Positions 22,496-35,489 of a stretch of DNA of 64,000 bases are shown here, in pieces (positions within the stretch are counted from its first letter, which is position 1; each line of letters begins with the position of its first letter). Under the pieces are notes generated by a model. That model saw only the letters and a list, made by a program, of their open reading frames with translations. It did not search any database and had not been told where the DNA came from. The position numbers and the translations under genes were made by a program. The stretch comes from Paramecium octaurelia (Eukaryota > Ciliophora > Oligohymenophorea > Peniculida > Parameciidae), in the NCBI GenBank assembly GCA_905182995.1, contig CAJJDP010000137.1, positions 272,140-336,139 on the forward strand. Direction: 5' to 3'.

Positions 22496-24073
22496 TCATT
22501 TTTAACCATTGTTTTTGCTTATTATAACCTGATATGTTTGTATTTGTTAATTGCCAACTAAATTTACTTATTCTTTATTCTACTAAACAATATTAGATTT
22601 AACTACATAATTCTAATTAGAATATTGTTTCATTTATATTAATGTATCTCTAATAGACAATAATTTTGGTTCATAAATCATATTGTCAATTGGAATTAGA
22701 CAAACAATGCATTTAAATGATGAAAACGCCTATAAGTTGTTCTGCAAACACTCCTAGTGAATAAAATGGGAACATTAAAACATGATCAAATTATCGTCGT
22801 ATCTCTAGCATATGATGCAGGTGATATTCATTTCAATCTTTACATCACTGTCTAATTTTTAACCGCACAAACAACTTAGATTCTTAAGATTATTTTATTC
22901 CACTAAATCATATGAACATAACAAATGGTAATAATGGTTGCATTAATTCACTTAGATATGCTAGGATTGAACCTCTTTTTTGCATTTGTTACAAGTTTTA
23001 ATTTGATCGCATTTAATACAATAAGAATCCTCATGCATATTCTTGCATTCAAAAAAGAAACCGCAATTGTTTTTACAAAATTACCAACTTAATTTTGACT
23101 CCTACATTATAATTTATAACTATCTATCATAGATATCATTCCATTCTTCATCATAATTTATTTAATCAAATATCTTTTTAGAGTAACGATTACCACAATG
23201 ACACACAGCTGCCAGGCAATCTTTGTAATATACAAACAAGCATTTCTTGCACCATTAGTGATTACAAGACAGCATAACTAAAACATCTGTTATCCTCCAA
23301 TGTTCTTATACTGAGCATCCTATATCTACGGTTTTTAATTTCAAAAATATTTAGGTATCACTTACATTATTATCGTTTTATACAGTTTATTAATCGATAA
23401 ATTTACACATTTTTCCATCATATACCATTTCTTATTAACATCTTGGGCAATAGAATTTTTTCTTTTAATTTTTGTTACATTCTTTTTGGTATATAAATAA
23501 AAATGAACAAAATTATGTTGGACATTGCACAACAATAAAAGTTTTGATATTTGCGATTAATTGTTTCAATTTATACTTCATTATTTCATTAACTTAGACT
23601 TTTGGGTATTTTGCTTAATTTATTATTATTTTATCTTTAGTACAGCATGTTTTATGTTCTTTGAAATGATCTGTAAAACAGTTAATATCATAAAGGTGTT
23701 TACAAGGTTTAATTGTCACTTTTTATCCTTCACGAATGTGCTTCTTGCATTTTTTACATACATCACTTATTAGTATTTGACTACCCAATACAGCCTTCTA
23801 TTATTATTGGATCGAATTTCTCTATTTCGAAGGAATAGAAAAAATATCTTTCTCTTTATCTTGATCATTTGATCCCATCCCTTACGCCATTCTTTCTAGA
23901 CCCATCATTTATCTGTTATCTTAAACTCTTGAATTTACATCCTCCTCCATTCTTCCTATTGCCATCTACTATGGGCCCTAATAGTGTACTTATAATTTGG
24001 CCTATTATGGTTGTTGATACTCATAATGATCCTATCTACTCATTTTCCTTTGACTTTGTGCACATATGCCCAT
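22496..24073 (-). CDS. Cys/His-rich protein with several RING-like zinc modules
   Basis: A single exon encodes 525 aa, starting MGICAQSQRK. The first 90 residues are Gln/Met-rich. Then come repeated zinc-ligand clusters: DVCKKCKKHIREGQ...PCKHLYDINCF; CPTQFCSF...FYCPRCQQEM; LSCNHQWCKKCLF...VCHCGN; FCKNNCGFFFECKNM with CIKC and CNKCKK; ITCIICQRYDDN, QCSHFIHQECLQ, FKCIVCLIPID. The mixture of RING-type and in-between-RING-type clusters suggests a RBR-like or multi-RING E3 ligase, but the exact architecture is not one I can name. It is intronless, unlike most neighbours. TGA at 22498-22496; an (AT)n tract lies just 5' of the kinase gene start next door. Confidence 0.82.
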
Positions 24074-24240
24074 CTTTAAAATTATTACAAAATAAATAAA
24101 TTTTTCTATCAATAATTCATATTCAGAACTTGTTTTTGATTTTAGTCAATAATAATACTTAATTGTCCTTCAAGTGGTTTAAAGTAAAGTCAATGAATAA
24201 ATGATTTAATTTTTATATTACTTAATTACAAAATTTGATT

Positions 24241-25436
24241 ATGAAATGCCAGAAGGCAGAATCTGAACTTCAAACAACTATTCATTCTAAATTATATCCT
24301 TCTGAAATACATAGTCCCCAAGCAGAGAGATAGGCAATCCAATAGAAAAAGAGAAAATGGAATAGTGATGAGATGGCTAAATATTGCCCTATTGATATCC
24401 CTAATGCATTCTAATATGACAAGGTCAATTTACAGAAGTTTAGATTGTTTCTCGATGGGAAGTACTCTGCAAACAAATTAGTAAAAGATATGAATGTCGT
24501 GACTAAGAGGAAACGATTAACCTAATTGGAGTAAGAATTCCATAAACAAAAGGAGGAACAACAATTACGAAAGGAATAGGTGGAAAGAAGATACACAAAA
24601 GTGAGAACATTGATTAATACCAACATTAAACTAAGAGAAGTAAGCATTTTCATTTATCTTTAATTTAGTCCTTGAAGCTCGAATCTAACTTGAAAGGGAG
24701 TAGAATGTTCTCTCAATTAAATAATCACATAGTTGATCACATAGCCAAAATAAAATCTAAGGATTTATTGACTGATCGAATAGATGGAGTCAGATAATGC
24801 GAGCCAACAAAACTTTATGATTACAGCAAATCTGGGATTAAGTTAAAATTTAACAAGAACTAAAAGCTTATCAAATCTCAGACCTAGTTCTGTTTGAAGT
24901 AGGCAGCTTCATTAGAAGTCTAGGATCATGTCGAGCAGTATTTTAAACAATAACAAGAAGCCTAGCATTCCATAGAATTCAAATAAAAACGAAAGGCAAA
25001 ATTGAAAATCATCTCCGACAGAAAGCATCGCAAGTACTTCACTGAGTTTGACATCAATATATAGAATAAGAAAGCACCTCCTTCGATTAAGGATGTGCAC
25101 CTATTTAAATACATTCATGGTTAGATGTTGATTGAAAGGTTTTAGTAAAAACACGAAGATTAAAAAGAGTATTTCGAAAACCCCTTGAAAAACAGAAAAA
25201 GTTATCATATTCTTTCAAACTTTGATGAGCCTCTAGAACTGTATGCATTTGATGATTGTGATTAATCATTCGAATCGATGAAAGAGATGAAACTCTCCAA
25301 TCTCTATGCTCAAAGTATTGATTTGCAAAAGAAATTATTGGCAGAAAGAAGAATCGTTAATTAAGTCTAGCAATCCAAGCAAATAGATTAAACTACCAAT
25401 TTGATTTAGGTTGTCAACTAACAAAAATTAAAATGA
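24241..25436 (+). CDS. Lys/Glu/Gln-rich coiled-coil protein, unknown
   Basis: The product is 388 aa with one 29-nt intron at 24640-24668. It starts MKCQKAESELQT. It is highly charged, with helical runs (LEQEFHKQKEEQQLRKE; QQEAQHSIEFKQKRKAKLK) and no catalytic or membrane motif. TGA at 25434-25436. It converges with the Kelch gene, with 73 bp between stops that include a short AT repeat. Function cannot be assigned; the composition suits a structural or basal-body protein but this is a guess. Confidence 0.66.
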
Positions 25437-25509
25437 TTATTATTGATATATCCAATCCGTTCTCAAATCTTAATTATTATATATATATATATGATTTTAT
25501 TTTAAAGAA

Positions 25510-27672
25510 TCATACGAGTGTAATAAAAGTTTAATGCATAAATCTCTTGGCCATCAATGAATTTATTTCTTCCCAATTTCCACTCAACACTGAATATCTA
25601 CAAAATATACATTCGAATCTTACTTTTCAACAGAATCCAGAGGACCATTATCAAACCCTCCAAATACATAAATGTATTAATTATCAGGAGTTGCCAAAGC
25701 TGACAATGTGCATCTCGGATGAATCATAGACTCTATTAAGGTCCATCGACCATCCTCATACTTTTCGACACTATTCAAATATTATGTACCATCAAACCCC
25801 CCTATAGCATAGATACCATCAGGTAATGAAACACCTGCCAATGCTCTTCTTGGTATATTCAATGGAGCACAATGACCCCATTTACCTGAAGTAAACACCT
25901 CGACGGTTTTAAGACAAGTGTTGACTAAAATGAATGATGAAATACTATTACATTAACCACCGAATCCTCCTATGGCAAAGATGGCATTTTCATACATGCA
26001 AACAGCCAACTCATCTCTGGCTTCAATCATAGATGGGAATTTAATCCAATTATTGTCAATCTAATTAAAGCAATCGAACTCCTTTAAATTCTCTAAAACC
26101 ATTGATTATGTTAATTACCTTAACCATCATTCCCACCAATCACATAAATAAATTGGTTCACATTCAAAGTTCCAAATCCACTTCTTGATGATGGCAACTT
26201 GATTTTTGATGGAATAACCTTTTTATCCTTATAATTATATTCCTCACAAGTATCAATACGGACTCCATCGACTTTGCCTCCCATCAATAGAACATTCCCA
26301 TTTATTAAATGTGCAATTCCAAATTTACATCTATTATTTTTTAATTAATCCTTCTCACTCGGATAATCTGTTTTTATATCATATTTTTCAACTATTTATT
26401 TTAAACTATCAACAAAACCACCTATTGTGATATACTGATAATCCATTGACATATGACTAACATTGGTTAATTCAGGTTCAAAATCATGGATTGAATTTAA
26501 GAATGTATTGATCTCTTATTTTGAATCATCCTAATTCAAAAAAGGAGATTAGGGATCCTAACTAACTTTTGATTGATTCTTGAATAATCTTCTAGGAGTA
26601 CTGTGATCTCTATCTTTCCTCCTTTCTATACTTTTTTCGTAGTTTCTCTCTTTCATTTAATTTCTAGCTTCCTGAAAATTAGTCAATCTCACTTAATTAT
26701 TTTGTTTTTCCTCAACCTTCTTTTTTAAATTAATTTACACTGCACAAGGTCCATTGGTTTCACATAATGGCACCTTCTTTGATTAATTCATTTTTTTTTA
26801 TTGTTATTATTGTGATTACAGTTAAAGGATTTAATTCTATTATTATTGATATTGAGCGTTATATGATTACTACTACTAATTGTTATTACTCTGTTTTTTT
26901 ATGGATTAAACTATTTTTTGTTGAGTGGATGCAGTCTATTAAGTAGGTGGAGGAGGTAAGACTTGTTGAGTGTTAACTTTCTTTGATAAAACCTTAATAA
27001 GGTTTTGATTCTCTTATTCTTTATTTAATTCAGGAAATTTAATTGTCTAATCGATTGTAACTATGGATTTTGGTAACTTATTGATGAGTTTAGTTCTATT
27101 TTGAGTAGTCTATAGGAATTTTATTGGATCCTAAGACTTTTCATCCAACTCTGATAGTTCTTGCAAATAATCATTAATATCTTATAATTGGAGTTGGAGC
27201 TTTGATTGGTTTTGAGAGATCTGTTGCCTCTAGTTGAGGAGTGACTGATTTAACTAATAGATAGGTAGGGATGTAGAATACTTGTTCTTGAAGTTTAGAT
27301 TCTCGCTCTTGAATGGATTGACGAATTGAATTGAAGAATTTGGTGATTTCGATGTTGAGTCTCTGATAGTCTATGTCTAGTTGGTCGTTCATCTATGCTA
27401 ACTATTGAAATTGTTTAATGGCTTTCTAATGATTCTATTGGACATTTTCAGAGATGGAGTAGAATCTATTCAATTCCAATCGTAAACTCTAAATAGAAGA
27501 TAGGGTATACATCTTCTAAGGATTGAAACTAATGGCCTTTGTGACCATCGTAGAGGATGCAGTTGATGCATAGCAAAGAACAATCGTCGGAACAGAATGC
27601 TAAGTATTTTGTTGATAAGGTACCTTCTATGTGTTTGATGTGTTTCTGACAAATGGTGGATAGCGTACTCAT
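25510..27672 (-). CDS. B-box zinc finger / coiled-coil / Kelch-repeat protein
   Basis: The product is 686 aa with four required introns (22, 28, 26 and 26 nt; a fifth in-frame 27-nt one is possible). The N-terminal B-box is CQKHIEGTLS...YLAFCSDDCSLLCINCI...GHKGHQ. A coiled coil follows (IEITKFFNSIRQSIQERES), then a Gln/Asn-rich linker, then Kelch blades with the GG doublet and spaced Tyr/Trp: VLLMGGKVDGVRI, QFIYVIGGNDG, IFAIGGFGGQ, GIYAIGGFDGTQYLNSVEKY, YVFGGFDN...DSVEKY and NWEEINSLMAKR. The order is that of TRIM-like proteins but without an N-terminal RING. Likely a protein-protein adaptor, possibly for ubiquitin ligation. TGA at 25512-25510. Confidence 0.92.
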
Positions 27673-27857
27673 TAAAGATGAATAGTCTTTATATACAAAA
27701 ATTCAAATATTTAATTAATAATATAGTTAACATATACATTTTCTTTTTAGTTTTATTGATTATAAATTAATGCATTTAACAAAGAGGAGTGTGTGTTGCA
27801 TATATAGCTTAATTGGAGATATAATAATTTAATAATTAATTTTTAACCGAAACATTA

Positions 27858-28115
27858 ATGTCACTTCAAATAGTCAATTTGCCAGAGTTTAGTTATAAGT
27901 CAAACACACGTCAATCATTGGATCTCGAAAACTTCTTCAAGGAGTTCGAAATGAACCAATTCCTTGAGGAATGCAATTACTCGGAGCAAGAATTGTACGT
28001 TGAATGCAGAAAGATGAAATAATTCCAACAGAAGCGCAAATTAAAACTCAACCATTACATCAATAGTTATTTAGAGTCACCCTCAGTAATTAGTCCAGTT
28101 TAATTATTGCTTTGA
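27858..28115 (+). CDS. Small acidic/basic protein of 85 aa, unknown
   Basis: Single exon, MSLQIVNLPEFSYKSN..., 85 aa. It is mostly helical by appearance (NFFKEFEMNQFLEECNYSEQ; CRKMKQFQQKRKLKLN). It contains one TAA and one in-frame TAA near the end read as Gln. It starts 185 bp from the divergent Kelch gene and ends 40 bp before the convergent EF-hand gene stop. No family recognised; coding is supported by composition only. Confidence 0.5.
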
Positions 28116-28155
28116 AGTGCAATTACTATTATATATATTCTACTTATTTATTAAA

Positions 28156-28832
28156 TCATTCCAAACTGATTCCTTGTTTTCTCAACGAATCCAAAACCAA
28201 TTGTTCATAATCTTCTAAAGTCACCTTACCATCTCCATCAGTATCAGTCATCTGAATCCAAATAGTCACATCCTCCTTTGTTGGTTGATAATCGTTCATT
28301 CCCATGTGCTTGTATGTTTCCTTCAATAACTCTGGCACCTTTATTTCATAAATACAATTCTGTTACTTCCTCCTCAGTCAAAAATCCTGATCCATCCTTG
28401 TCCACAAACTTGAAGATACGTCTGGCCACCTCCAATCTTTCCTGTGCTATTCTTGATAACTTCTCTGGCACTCTCTTGACTGGTTAAGCTGGTGGTTGTC
28501 CTGAGAAATACTTCTAAACCAATTATTCAACATCCTCTGTGTGAACACGTCCAGTCGATTTCCCTTAAAATATCCATAAACTTACTATCTAAAATGGCCT
28601 AGCAATTTGAAACATCCTGAGAAGTTGGATTGAACCCTTTATTCATAGCTCTATAGGCATCTGATAACATCATGGCAATTTCGTTTTATTCAATATAACC
28701 ATCTTTGTTTGAATCATATAACTCCATCACTTGCTTTGCGATCTGTTTGCATTTCTCTGGCTCGAAGACTCCTCCAAATTAAACTCTGTCTGAGATTTGA
28801 TAACCTGAACTTCTTAACTTATTAGTATCCAT
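28156..28832 (-). CDS. EF-hand calcium-binding protein
   Basis: The product is 208 aa with two introns (22 and 28 nt). Loops with good calcium ligands are DSNKDGYIEQNE, DKDGSGFLTEEE and DTDGDGKVTLED; a further degenerate one lies around AILDRKSTGRVHTEDVE. Four EF-hands in about 200 residues recall calbindin/calcineurin-B-sized sensors. It probably works as a calcium sensor or buffer; partner unknown. Removal of the second intron (in the codons after LTEEE) is required to keep the last hand in frame. It starts MDTNKLRSSGYQIS. Confidence 0.92.
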
Positions 28833-29017
28833 TTATTTATTAATATCAATCTTATTTTTTATTAGAATTTTATTTAATAATCATATGCATCCCTATATCT
28901 ATTCCAATCCCTTAGGAACTTATGCAGAAACCACAAAAATAAATACTACACATATTAATATATGAATAATCATTATCCTTATATATATTATTATTTTTTA
29001 TTTAAAAAGATATTAAA

Positions 29018-29902
29018 ATGGTATTAAATATATTTGTATTCATAGCCTAAAGCTCCAAAAACATCTAAAGCTAAGAAATAATAAAAGAGAGTGGCTGACA
29101 GAAAAAAGAATCCTTTATTTGTTAAGGAAGCTAAAAATTTCAGAATTGGCAATGATGTTCAACCAAAACGAGATCTATCCAGATATGTTAGATGGCCTAG
29201 ATACATCTTATTGCATAGATAAAAGAAGATCTTACTTCAAAGAATCAAAGTGCCAGCTGCAATCCATTAATTCAGCAGAACATTAGATAAAAATTAATGT
29301 AAAATACCTATATCTAAACTTATCAGCTTCTAAAGTCTTGAGTTTATTGAGGAAATACTCACCAGAAACCAAAACTGAAAAGAAACAAAGACTAACAAAG
29401 TTAGCCGATTAAAAAGCATAAGCTTAAAAGGGAGAATCAAAGAAAGTGTAAGTCTTGAAATTTGGTCTTAACCATGTCACTACATTGGTCGAAACTAAAA
29501 AAGCAAAACTAGTGTTAATTGCTTATGATGTAGATCCAATTGAATTAGTAGTCTGGTTACCCTAATTATGTAGAAGACAAGAAGTTCCCTTCTGTTTCAT
29601 TAAAAGTATAGATGTTTATGATTCACTCCTAGACAAGGCCAGATTGGGAGCATTGGTTCATTAGAAAACAGCTACTTGTGTTGCTTTGACTGATGTCAGA
29701 AAGGAGGATCAAGCTGAATTCGATAATTTAGTAATGAATTAAATAAAATTGAAAGGCTCGTGACTTGAGATAACATTACAATGAAAACCATGAACTTTTG
29801 AGAACAATAGGAGGAGGACAAGTAGGAATAAAGTCAAGACATCAATAGGAAGCAATTAAGAAAGCTTTTGAATTGGAAGAGTTAAAAAAGACATCACAAT
29901 GA
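29018..29902 (+). CDS. RPL7A: 60S ribosomal protein eL8 (L7a)
   Basis: The product is 268 aa with three introns (29021-29045, 29299-29326, 29731-29755; 25, 28 and 25 nt). eL8 is a large-subunit protein of the L7Ae RNA-binding family. Blocks: [88 protein letters not shown] and a C-terminal [14 protein letters not shown]. The first intron sits directly after the ATG. The last intron must be removed or the C-terminal 45 residues are lost. Length matches the family. Confidence 0.97.
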
Positions 29903-29935
29903 ACATTCTTACATTACAAAGTATATTAATATAGT

Positions 29936-30690
29936 TCATTATTCAATAAAGAATTATTAGTCTGTTTTTAGTGGTGATTCATTGACTGTTTCTTCCTTCT
30001 ACTAACTTTATTGGCTAGTGACCATTCTTGATAATGGATTGTAATCATCAAAAAAGATCTTATATCTTACTAAAATACAATATTGCTATTACATTTGTTA
30101 ATGTCAATTTAAGAGAAGACCAGTTTTCGTCTTTGTTATTATTTAGTTTGATTTTGGATTCCAAAAAATAATGGTTTTGCCAGTTTCTTTTCTTTGTCTT
30201 TGTCCTCATTCAATAAGTACCTTCCCTTCTTATAAAAGGGACTCTTTATTTCTGCAATCATTTCAGTAATCTGATGTTAAAACTTCTCCTTCTTCTGATC
30301 CTTAGCTGTATTTTTAATTTAAGGTCCATGACTAGTCTTCTTAGTATCATCTTCGAATTATTGAGTTTACATTGATTCATGTTTTTGTTGCTGTTTTGTT
30401 TTTTGGATTAAGTTCTTAGACAGTTTTCTGTTTTCTTCCAATTACTTAATGTAGGCTTAGAAATTGTGATCTGATTTCAATCCTTTGCTTTCTGAGTTCC
30501 TTATAAACAATGCATAATTATTGATTCCCATTTGATTATAGGGATTGGAAGAAACATTTTATTGTTTAACCAGTTGAACAGAATTCTATCTATTTGTTTG
30601 ATGAGTGGTTTGACTCCTTGAGGAATAGAGTCTGTATGTTTTGATAGGGTTGAAGGGATTGAAAGGTAATTCCTCATTGTTTTGAGTCAT
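29936..30690 (-). CDS. Lys/Gln-rich hypothetical protein
   Basis: The product is 243 aa with one 23-nt intron. It starts MTQNNEELPFNPFNPIK; then Ser/Gln/Lys-rich, with a helical stretch (YIKQLEENRKLSKNLIQKTK) and no domain that I recognise. It converges with eL8 with only 33 bp between stops and diverges from the PI4-kinase gene with 93 bp between starts. Confidence 0.6.
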
Positions 30691-30783
30691 TTTATATTTT
30701 ATTATTAAATATAATTGAAAGTAGTGTGATTCTTATTTTGATATCTCGTAAAACAGCTTTAATATAATATTATTAATTATTAA

Positions 30784-33072
30784 ATGAATGCTGATAAATT
30801 GAATAGTTTGAAGAATTTCTTTGAATCAGAATACTTTACTCCTGAGATGCTTTTACAGAATATCTCGAAATATAGGGATTAACCTGATGTGTTAAATTTA
30901 CTAGCGGAATGTCTGAATAAAATACCGGAGAAGACAATAACATTTTATTCTCCTTAATTTTGTTAATTGCTTATTAAAACTGAAGTTTAATAACTTTTTG
31001 ATTTCTTTAAGAGGTTATGCAGTCAGTCGATGTCCATGTTTTTTAATGTACGTTATTTATATGAACGTTAAAGCTGTATTGGTTATTGGGGGCCTATCTG
31101 TAATTGGAGAAGCAAAAGAAGAAGAAGTAGAAGATCGATCAATTCTTGAGAGTAACGATATAATCATTAACGTTAGTAAATGGAAATGGCAATGGTCAAT
31201 GGCCAATTTAATGAGAAGAGATTTGAATCATTAGATTAAGAAGAATAAAATAAAATCTTATTGAGAGATTTCCAAGAGAAAGACTTAAGATAAGAATACT
31301 TCACAGAGGTTCAAAAGTTTATGGGAACCTTGATCAAGCACTCCTTAGTATTGAGGGAATTTGCAAGAGAGGATCGCAAACACCATCTCAAATTGCTCAT
31401 TCAAAAACAAAATTAAAGTTTATAGAGAATAGTTAAGAAATTTTAACTTGGTATATCTCTGCCGTTTTATGATGATGATAAATAACAGAGTAATTCATAT
31501 TGCATTGTAAACATTTTGGAAAAACATCAAATTTGTTTCCATACAAAAAAAAGAGTGCCCTATTTGATACTAGTAGAAACAATCAAGTAACTATTTGGGT
31601 TATTAGAGATAGTCCCATAGAAATGAATCAATATCAGGTTATACCAGCACAATTGTAGGCAAATATTGAGGTAGCTGGTTATATCGAAGCATAATTGAAT
31701 GATTAGGGATTTGAAAGACAAATGGCATAAATAGATTTGGAAGAATAAAAATTATATCATGAGGCTCTGGAGAAGATCATGAAGATGGAGAAGAAAGGGA
31801 AGAGATAGAGCTAGATTATGTAAAGCATTGATCAATATATGTAAAAATAAGTGAAAGTAACATCAATTGATAATTGTAGAAACAACAAATCTCTGATGAT
31901 TAAGACAAAAAGAATATGGAATAATAATAGCAGGACTCATTTCAACGCAAGAGATTGTTGTCATTACAATCCATCAGATAACCATAAAATCAACGTAAAT
32001 CAAGATCATAAGAAAAGAATGAAGATAAACATCAAGAATTTCAGAAATAACTCTAGTTGATATTGCCAGTAGAAAAATTATATATGCTCAAAAAATTCAA
32101 GAAGAGAAACTTTCAATTGTGGGAATAAGTAAATTCATTATATAATTAACAAAGACTTGGGAAGAAAAAATACAGAGTTACAAAAAAGAATCAAGATACC
32201 AAAACTTTCCATCCTTCAAGATTAGACCTATTATTATAAAGGGAGGCGATGATCTCAGACAAGAAATGTTCGCAATTTAAATGATGAAATAATTCAATAG
32301 GATATTTAAAGAATCAGATTTGAAACTCTATTTAAGACCCTATCAAATTATTGTCACTTCAGCTAACTCTGGAATTGTTGGTATGGAATATCAGTATCAA
32401 TAGAGTATATTCCAAATACAACATCAATTGATTCCCTCAAGAAAATGTATGGAAATGGTACCAAGACACTCTACTAAATTTATCAAGAAGTCTTTGGGAA
32501 TTCTTTCGAAGAAGCATAGAAGAATTTCATTGAAAGTTTAGCCAGCTATTCATTGTTTTCTTATTTGATGTAGGTATAAATCAATATTACTGAATTGATA
32601 GATTAAGGATAGACACAATGGCAACTTGTTAATAGATGATAGAGGCCATATTATTCATATTGATTTTGGTTTCTTATTGTAAACCTCTCCAGGTGGAGTT
32701 AATTTTGAATCAGCTCCTTTTAAGTTGACTCAAGAATATGTGGAATTAATGAAGGGTAGAGAAAGTGATTATTTCGGATATTTCAAAACCTTGATGACCA
32801 AAGGATTCTTAGCATTGAAAAAATATGTTATAGAAATCGAGAATTTCTTTAAGATAATGGTGGAGAAATCAGATTTACCTTGCTTTGGTAATTTGGATTT
32901 GAAGGCATTTACCAATAGATTCTAATTGAATGCAACTGATTAAGAAGTATGAACATTATTAAATATACAGATTATGGGTTTAGTGGATAGATTGATAAAT
33001 TAAAGTTTATCAAGTTGGAGAACTGCTTAATACGACAATTTTCAGAAGAGAACAAATGGAATATTGCCTTGA
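30784..33072 (+). CDS. Phosphatidylinositol 4-kinase, type III beta-like
   Basis: Introns of 22-32 nt break this gene; I count about eight and did not fix every one. The N-terminal lipid-kinase-unique/helical region is seen (LYWLLGAYLQLEKQ; HSLVLREFAREDRKHHLKLL) then HTKKRVPYLILVET, the typical start of PI4K catalytic domains. Catalytic motifs are SFKIRPIIIKGGDDLRQEMF, HNGNLLIDDRGHIIHIDFGF (activation start DFG) and SPGGVNFESAPFKLTQEY. The C-terminus SSWRTAQYDNFQKRTNGI is the family ending. The enzyme makes PI4P at Golgi-type membranes. A Gln-rich insertion (about 31700-32090) sits before the catalytic domain. It ends at TGA 33070-33072, 33 bp before bystin. Confidence 0.94.
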
Positions 33073-33105
33073 ATCATACATTCGCATTTTATATTAATAT
33101 AATTA

Positions 33106-34363
33106 ATGGTAATTAAAAAGACAGCAAAAAAGTAAAGAGTCTTGCGTACATCTCAAGGAGTTCTAAAATAATCAAATAAAAAAGTTGGTTTTATCAGTGC
33201 CACTGCATTAACATAATAACCAGGAAAGCTTTTGAGAAGACTAGGAGAGAAAAAGAAAGGAATGAGGGAGTTAAGGAGAATCAAACGAGAAACTCAAAAA
33301 TAAACTAGAAAACCAAAAGACAAACAACAAGAATAACTTGAAGAATAAGAAGAGGTACTTGAATTACCAAATACATTCATAATTGATTCATTGAAAATAT
33401 CACCTGAAGATGAATAAATCTTATCATAATTTATGGTTGGAAATGATACTAAAACTAATTAAATTATAGAAGACTTCTAAAAAGGATTACAGGATGATGA
33501 AAATAAGAAACACCACGAAAATATCATGAATAATCCAAAAGTAGTATGTGTGTATGAAAAGTAAAGAATAATTAATATTTTATAGTGTTGCAGAATTAAT
33601 GAAAACATACAGATCAGGTAAATTACCATAACCATTCCATCTCATTCCAAAATTGGAACATTGGAAATAAGTGTTTGAATTAACCAAACCTTAAGAATGG
33701 TCACCTTAAGCAATCTTTGCAGCTACTAAAATATTTTCATCTGCTTTAGATAGATAACAAACTGAATATTTATATTCAACTGTTATATTACCTGCAATCA
33801 GATTAAGCATTCAAGAAGATAAAAGGTTAAATGTCCATTTATACAATGCATTAATTAAAGCAATGTACAAACCATAAGCATGGTTCAGATCAATATTATT
33901 CCCATTGTGTTTAGAGAAGGATTTCACACTAAAAGAGGCATAAATTATTGGTAGTGTTATCCACAAAGTAAATCACTTAATTTGATATTCTAGTTACATG
34001 TTCCACCTATTCATGGTTCAATTGCTATCTTTAAAGTTGCTTAGTTAGATTTTACAGGTCCAGTTGCTGTGATTTTGAAAGTGTTAATTGAAAAGAAGTT
34101 TTCTCTACCAGAGAGAGTATTAATTAGCAATATTTTAGGCTTTGGATGAAGTGATTAAATATTTCATGAGATATGAAAATGATCCAAGAGAAATGCCAGT
34201 TATTTGGCATCAAATGATTTTGAGAGTCTGTGAATTGTATCAACTTAAATCAGATCATAAAGATCAATTAAAAAAATTAATTAGTAAAAAGAAGCATCAT
34301 TTAATCACCAAAGAAATATAAAAATAACTAAATAAAGGCACTAAAATGGATGTAGAAAAATGA
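33106..34363 (+). CDS. BYSL: Bystin (Enp1), ribosome biogenesis factor
   Basis: The product is 391 aa with three introns (34, 26 and 22 nt). Bystin/Enp1 is needed for 40S subunit maturation in the nucleolus. The basic N-terminal half (VIKKTAKKQ...; KQQEQLEEQEEV) precedes the conserved domain: AELMKTYRSGKLPQPFHLIP, KIFSSALDRQQTEYLYSTVI, RLNVHLYNALIKAMYKPQAW, AQIIGSVIHK, LDEVIKYFMRYENDPREMPV and IWHQMILRVCELYQLKSDHK. The 34-nt intron that precedes the first block is at the upper end of intron lengths seen here. It is on the same strand as PI4K with a 33-bp gap. Confidence 0.96.
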
Positions 34364-34399
34364 TTATAAAACTAATGTTCATATATTTATTTAATTTCA

Positions 34400-35311
34400 A
34401 TGGACCTTAATTTTTAGAATAACTCATTCTTCTATTAATGTTTACGAGGCCCATAGTCTACCAGAAGAAATTCGACTCCTCGGAAAAGACACACATAGCC
34501 TTAAGCAAACATCTAATTAGACTTAAGTCTATTGCATCACAATAGCAACCTAGCTGATTCTGCGATTGTTAGTGTCTCCAGAAATCGGTAATACAAAGAT
34601 GTTCACTGTGCTTAAACAGTAGATATATTAAAGAAAGAATTCCAAATCAGAAAACCGATGTTAACGAATAAAAGTTCAAATGTTCACAGATAATGTACTC
34701 AAATCAACGACCTCAATAAATAACTTATTTTATTAGATCACACAAAGGATCAATCAGATGTTATACTATAATATCTACCCTAAGGTTAATAATTTCTAAA
34801 TAGGACCAATTAATCAATTCTGTAAGCTTGGATACCAACTTTACCATAAGATGAAAGGAAATAAATAGAAAGGAACAAAAGGAACTTTCCCATACCCAGA
34901 AACATTGCATTTCATGAAATTATTGATGGATTAAATATAATATATGGATAAGGCAAGAATAGGAGGTTATGGCCTGGAGAAGAAGCCTTGTTGATGGAGA
35001 CAATCAGATTATACATAGGGAAGATACTCCAAAATCCAAAATTGCTAATGCATAGTGTACCATTCACCCTTCAATAAATCATCAAAATATCAGGATTGAC
35101 AGAAATAGCAAATTATTCATTTTGTATGCTTTAATTGGAATGTCATTGGAAAATGATGATCACCAGATTTAGATATAGTGGAAGTAAAGAATTGAATAAA
35201 AAGTCTTGGCAGCACTGGCTTGAATTAGCCCAATTAAGAGGACACTTCTTAAATTTACAAAGTGATAATGCCTTAACTTAGTACCTATTAAAGCATCAAC
35301 AAACAGAATGA
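34400..35311 (+). CDS. Unknown protein, 303 aa, single exon
   Basis: A continuous frame from ATG 34400, MDLNFQNNSFFYQCLRGP. The N-terminal 120 residues are Ser/Gln/Arg-rich. The C-terminal half looks folded: IPRNIAFHEIIDGLNIIY, RRLWPGEEALLMETIRLYIG, HSVPFTLQQIIKISGLTEIA and SWQHWLELAQLRGHFLNLQS. No family recognised. It starts 36 bp after bystin. The last 164 bp (from 35148) are in the duplicated block and recur at 36484-36647. Confidence 0.66.
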
Positions 35312-35489
35312 CTTAATTTATTTAATGTATTTCTTCATTTTTTGATTCTCATTTAATTAACTATCGACTCTAAATTCTATTCCATTGTATCTACAAAGTT
35401 AGGATAAGAATTTAGAATAATTAGCTTATTAAAATACTACTTATGTAAATCTAATTGAGTCTTAATAAAAGAAATACAAATAGTTTTAA

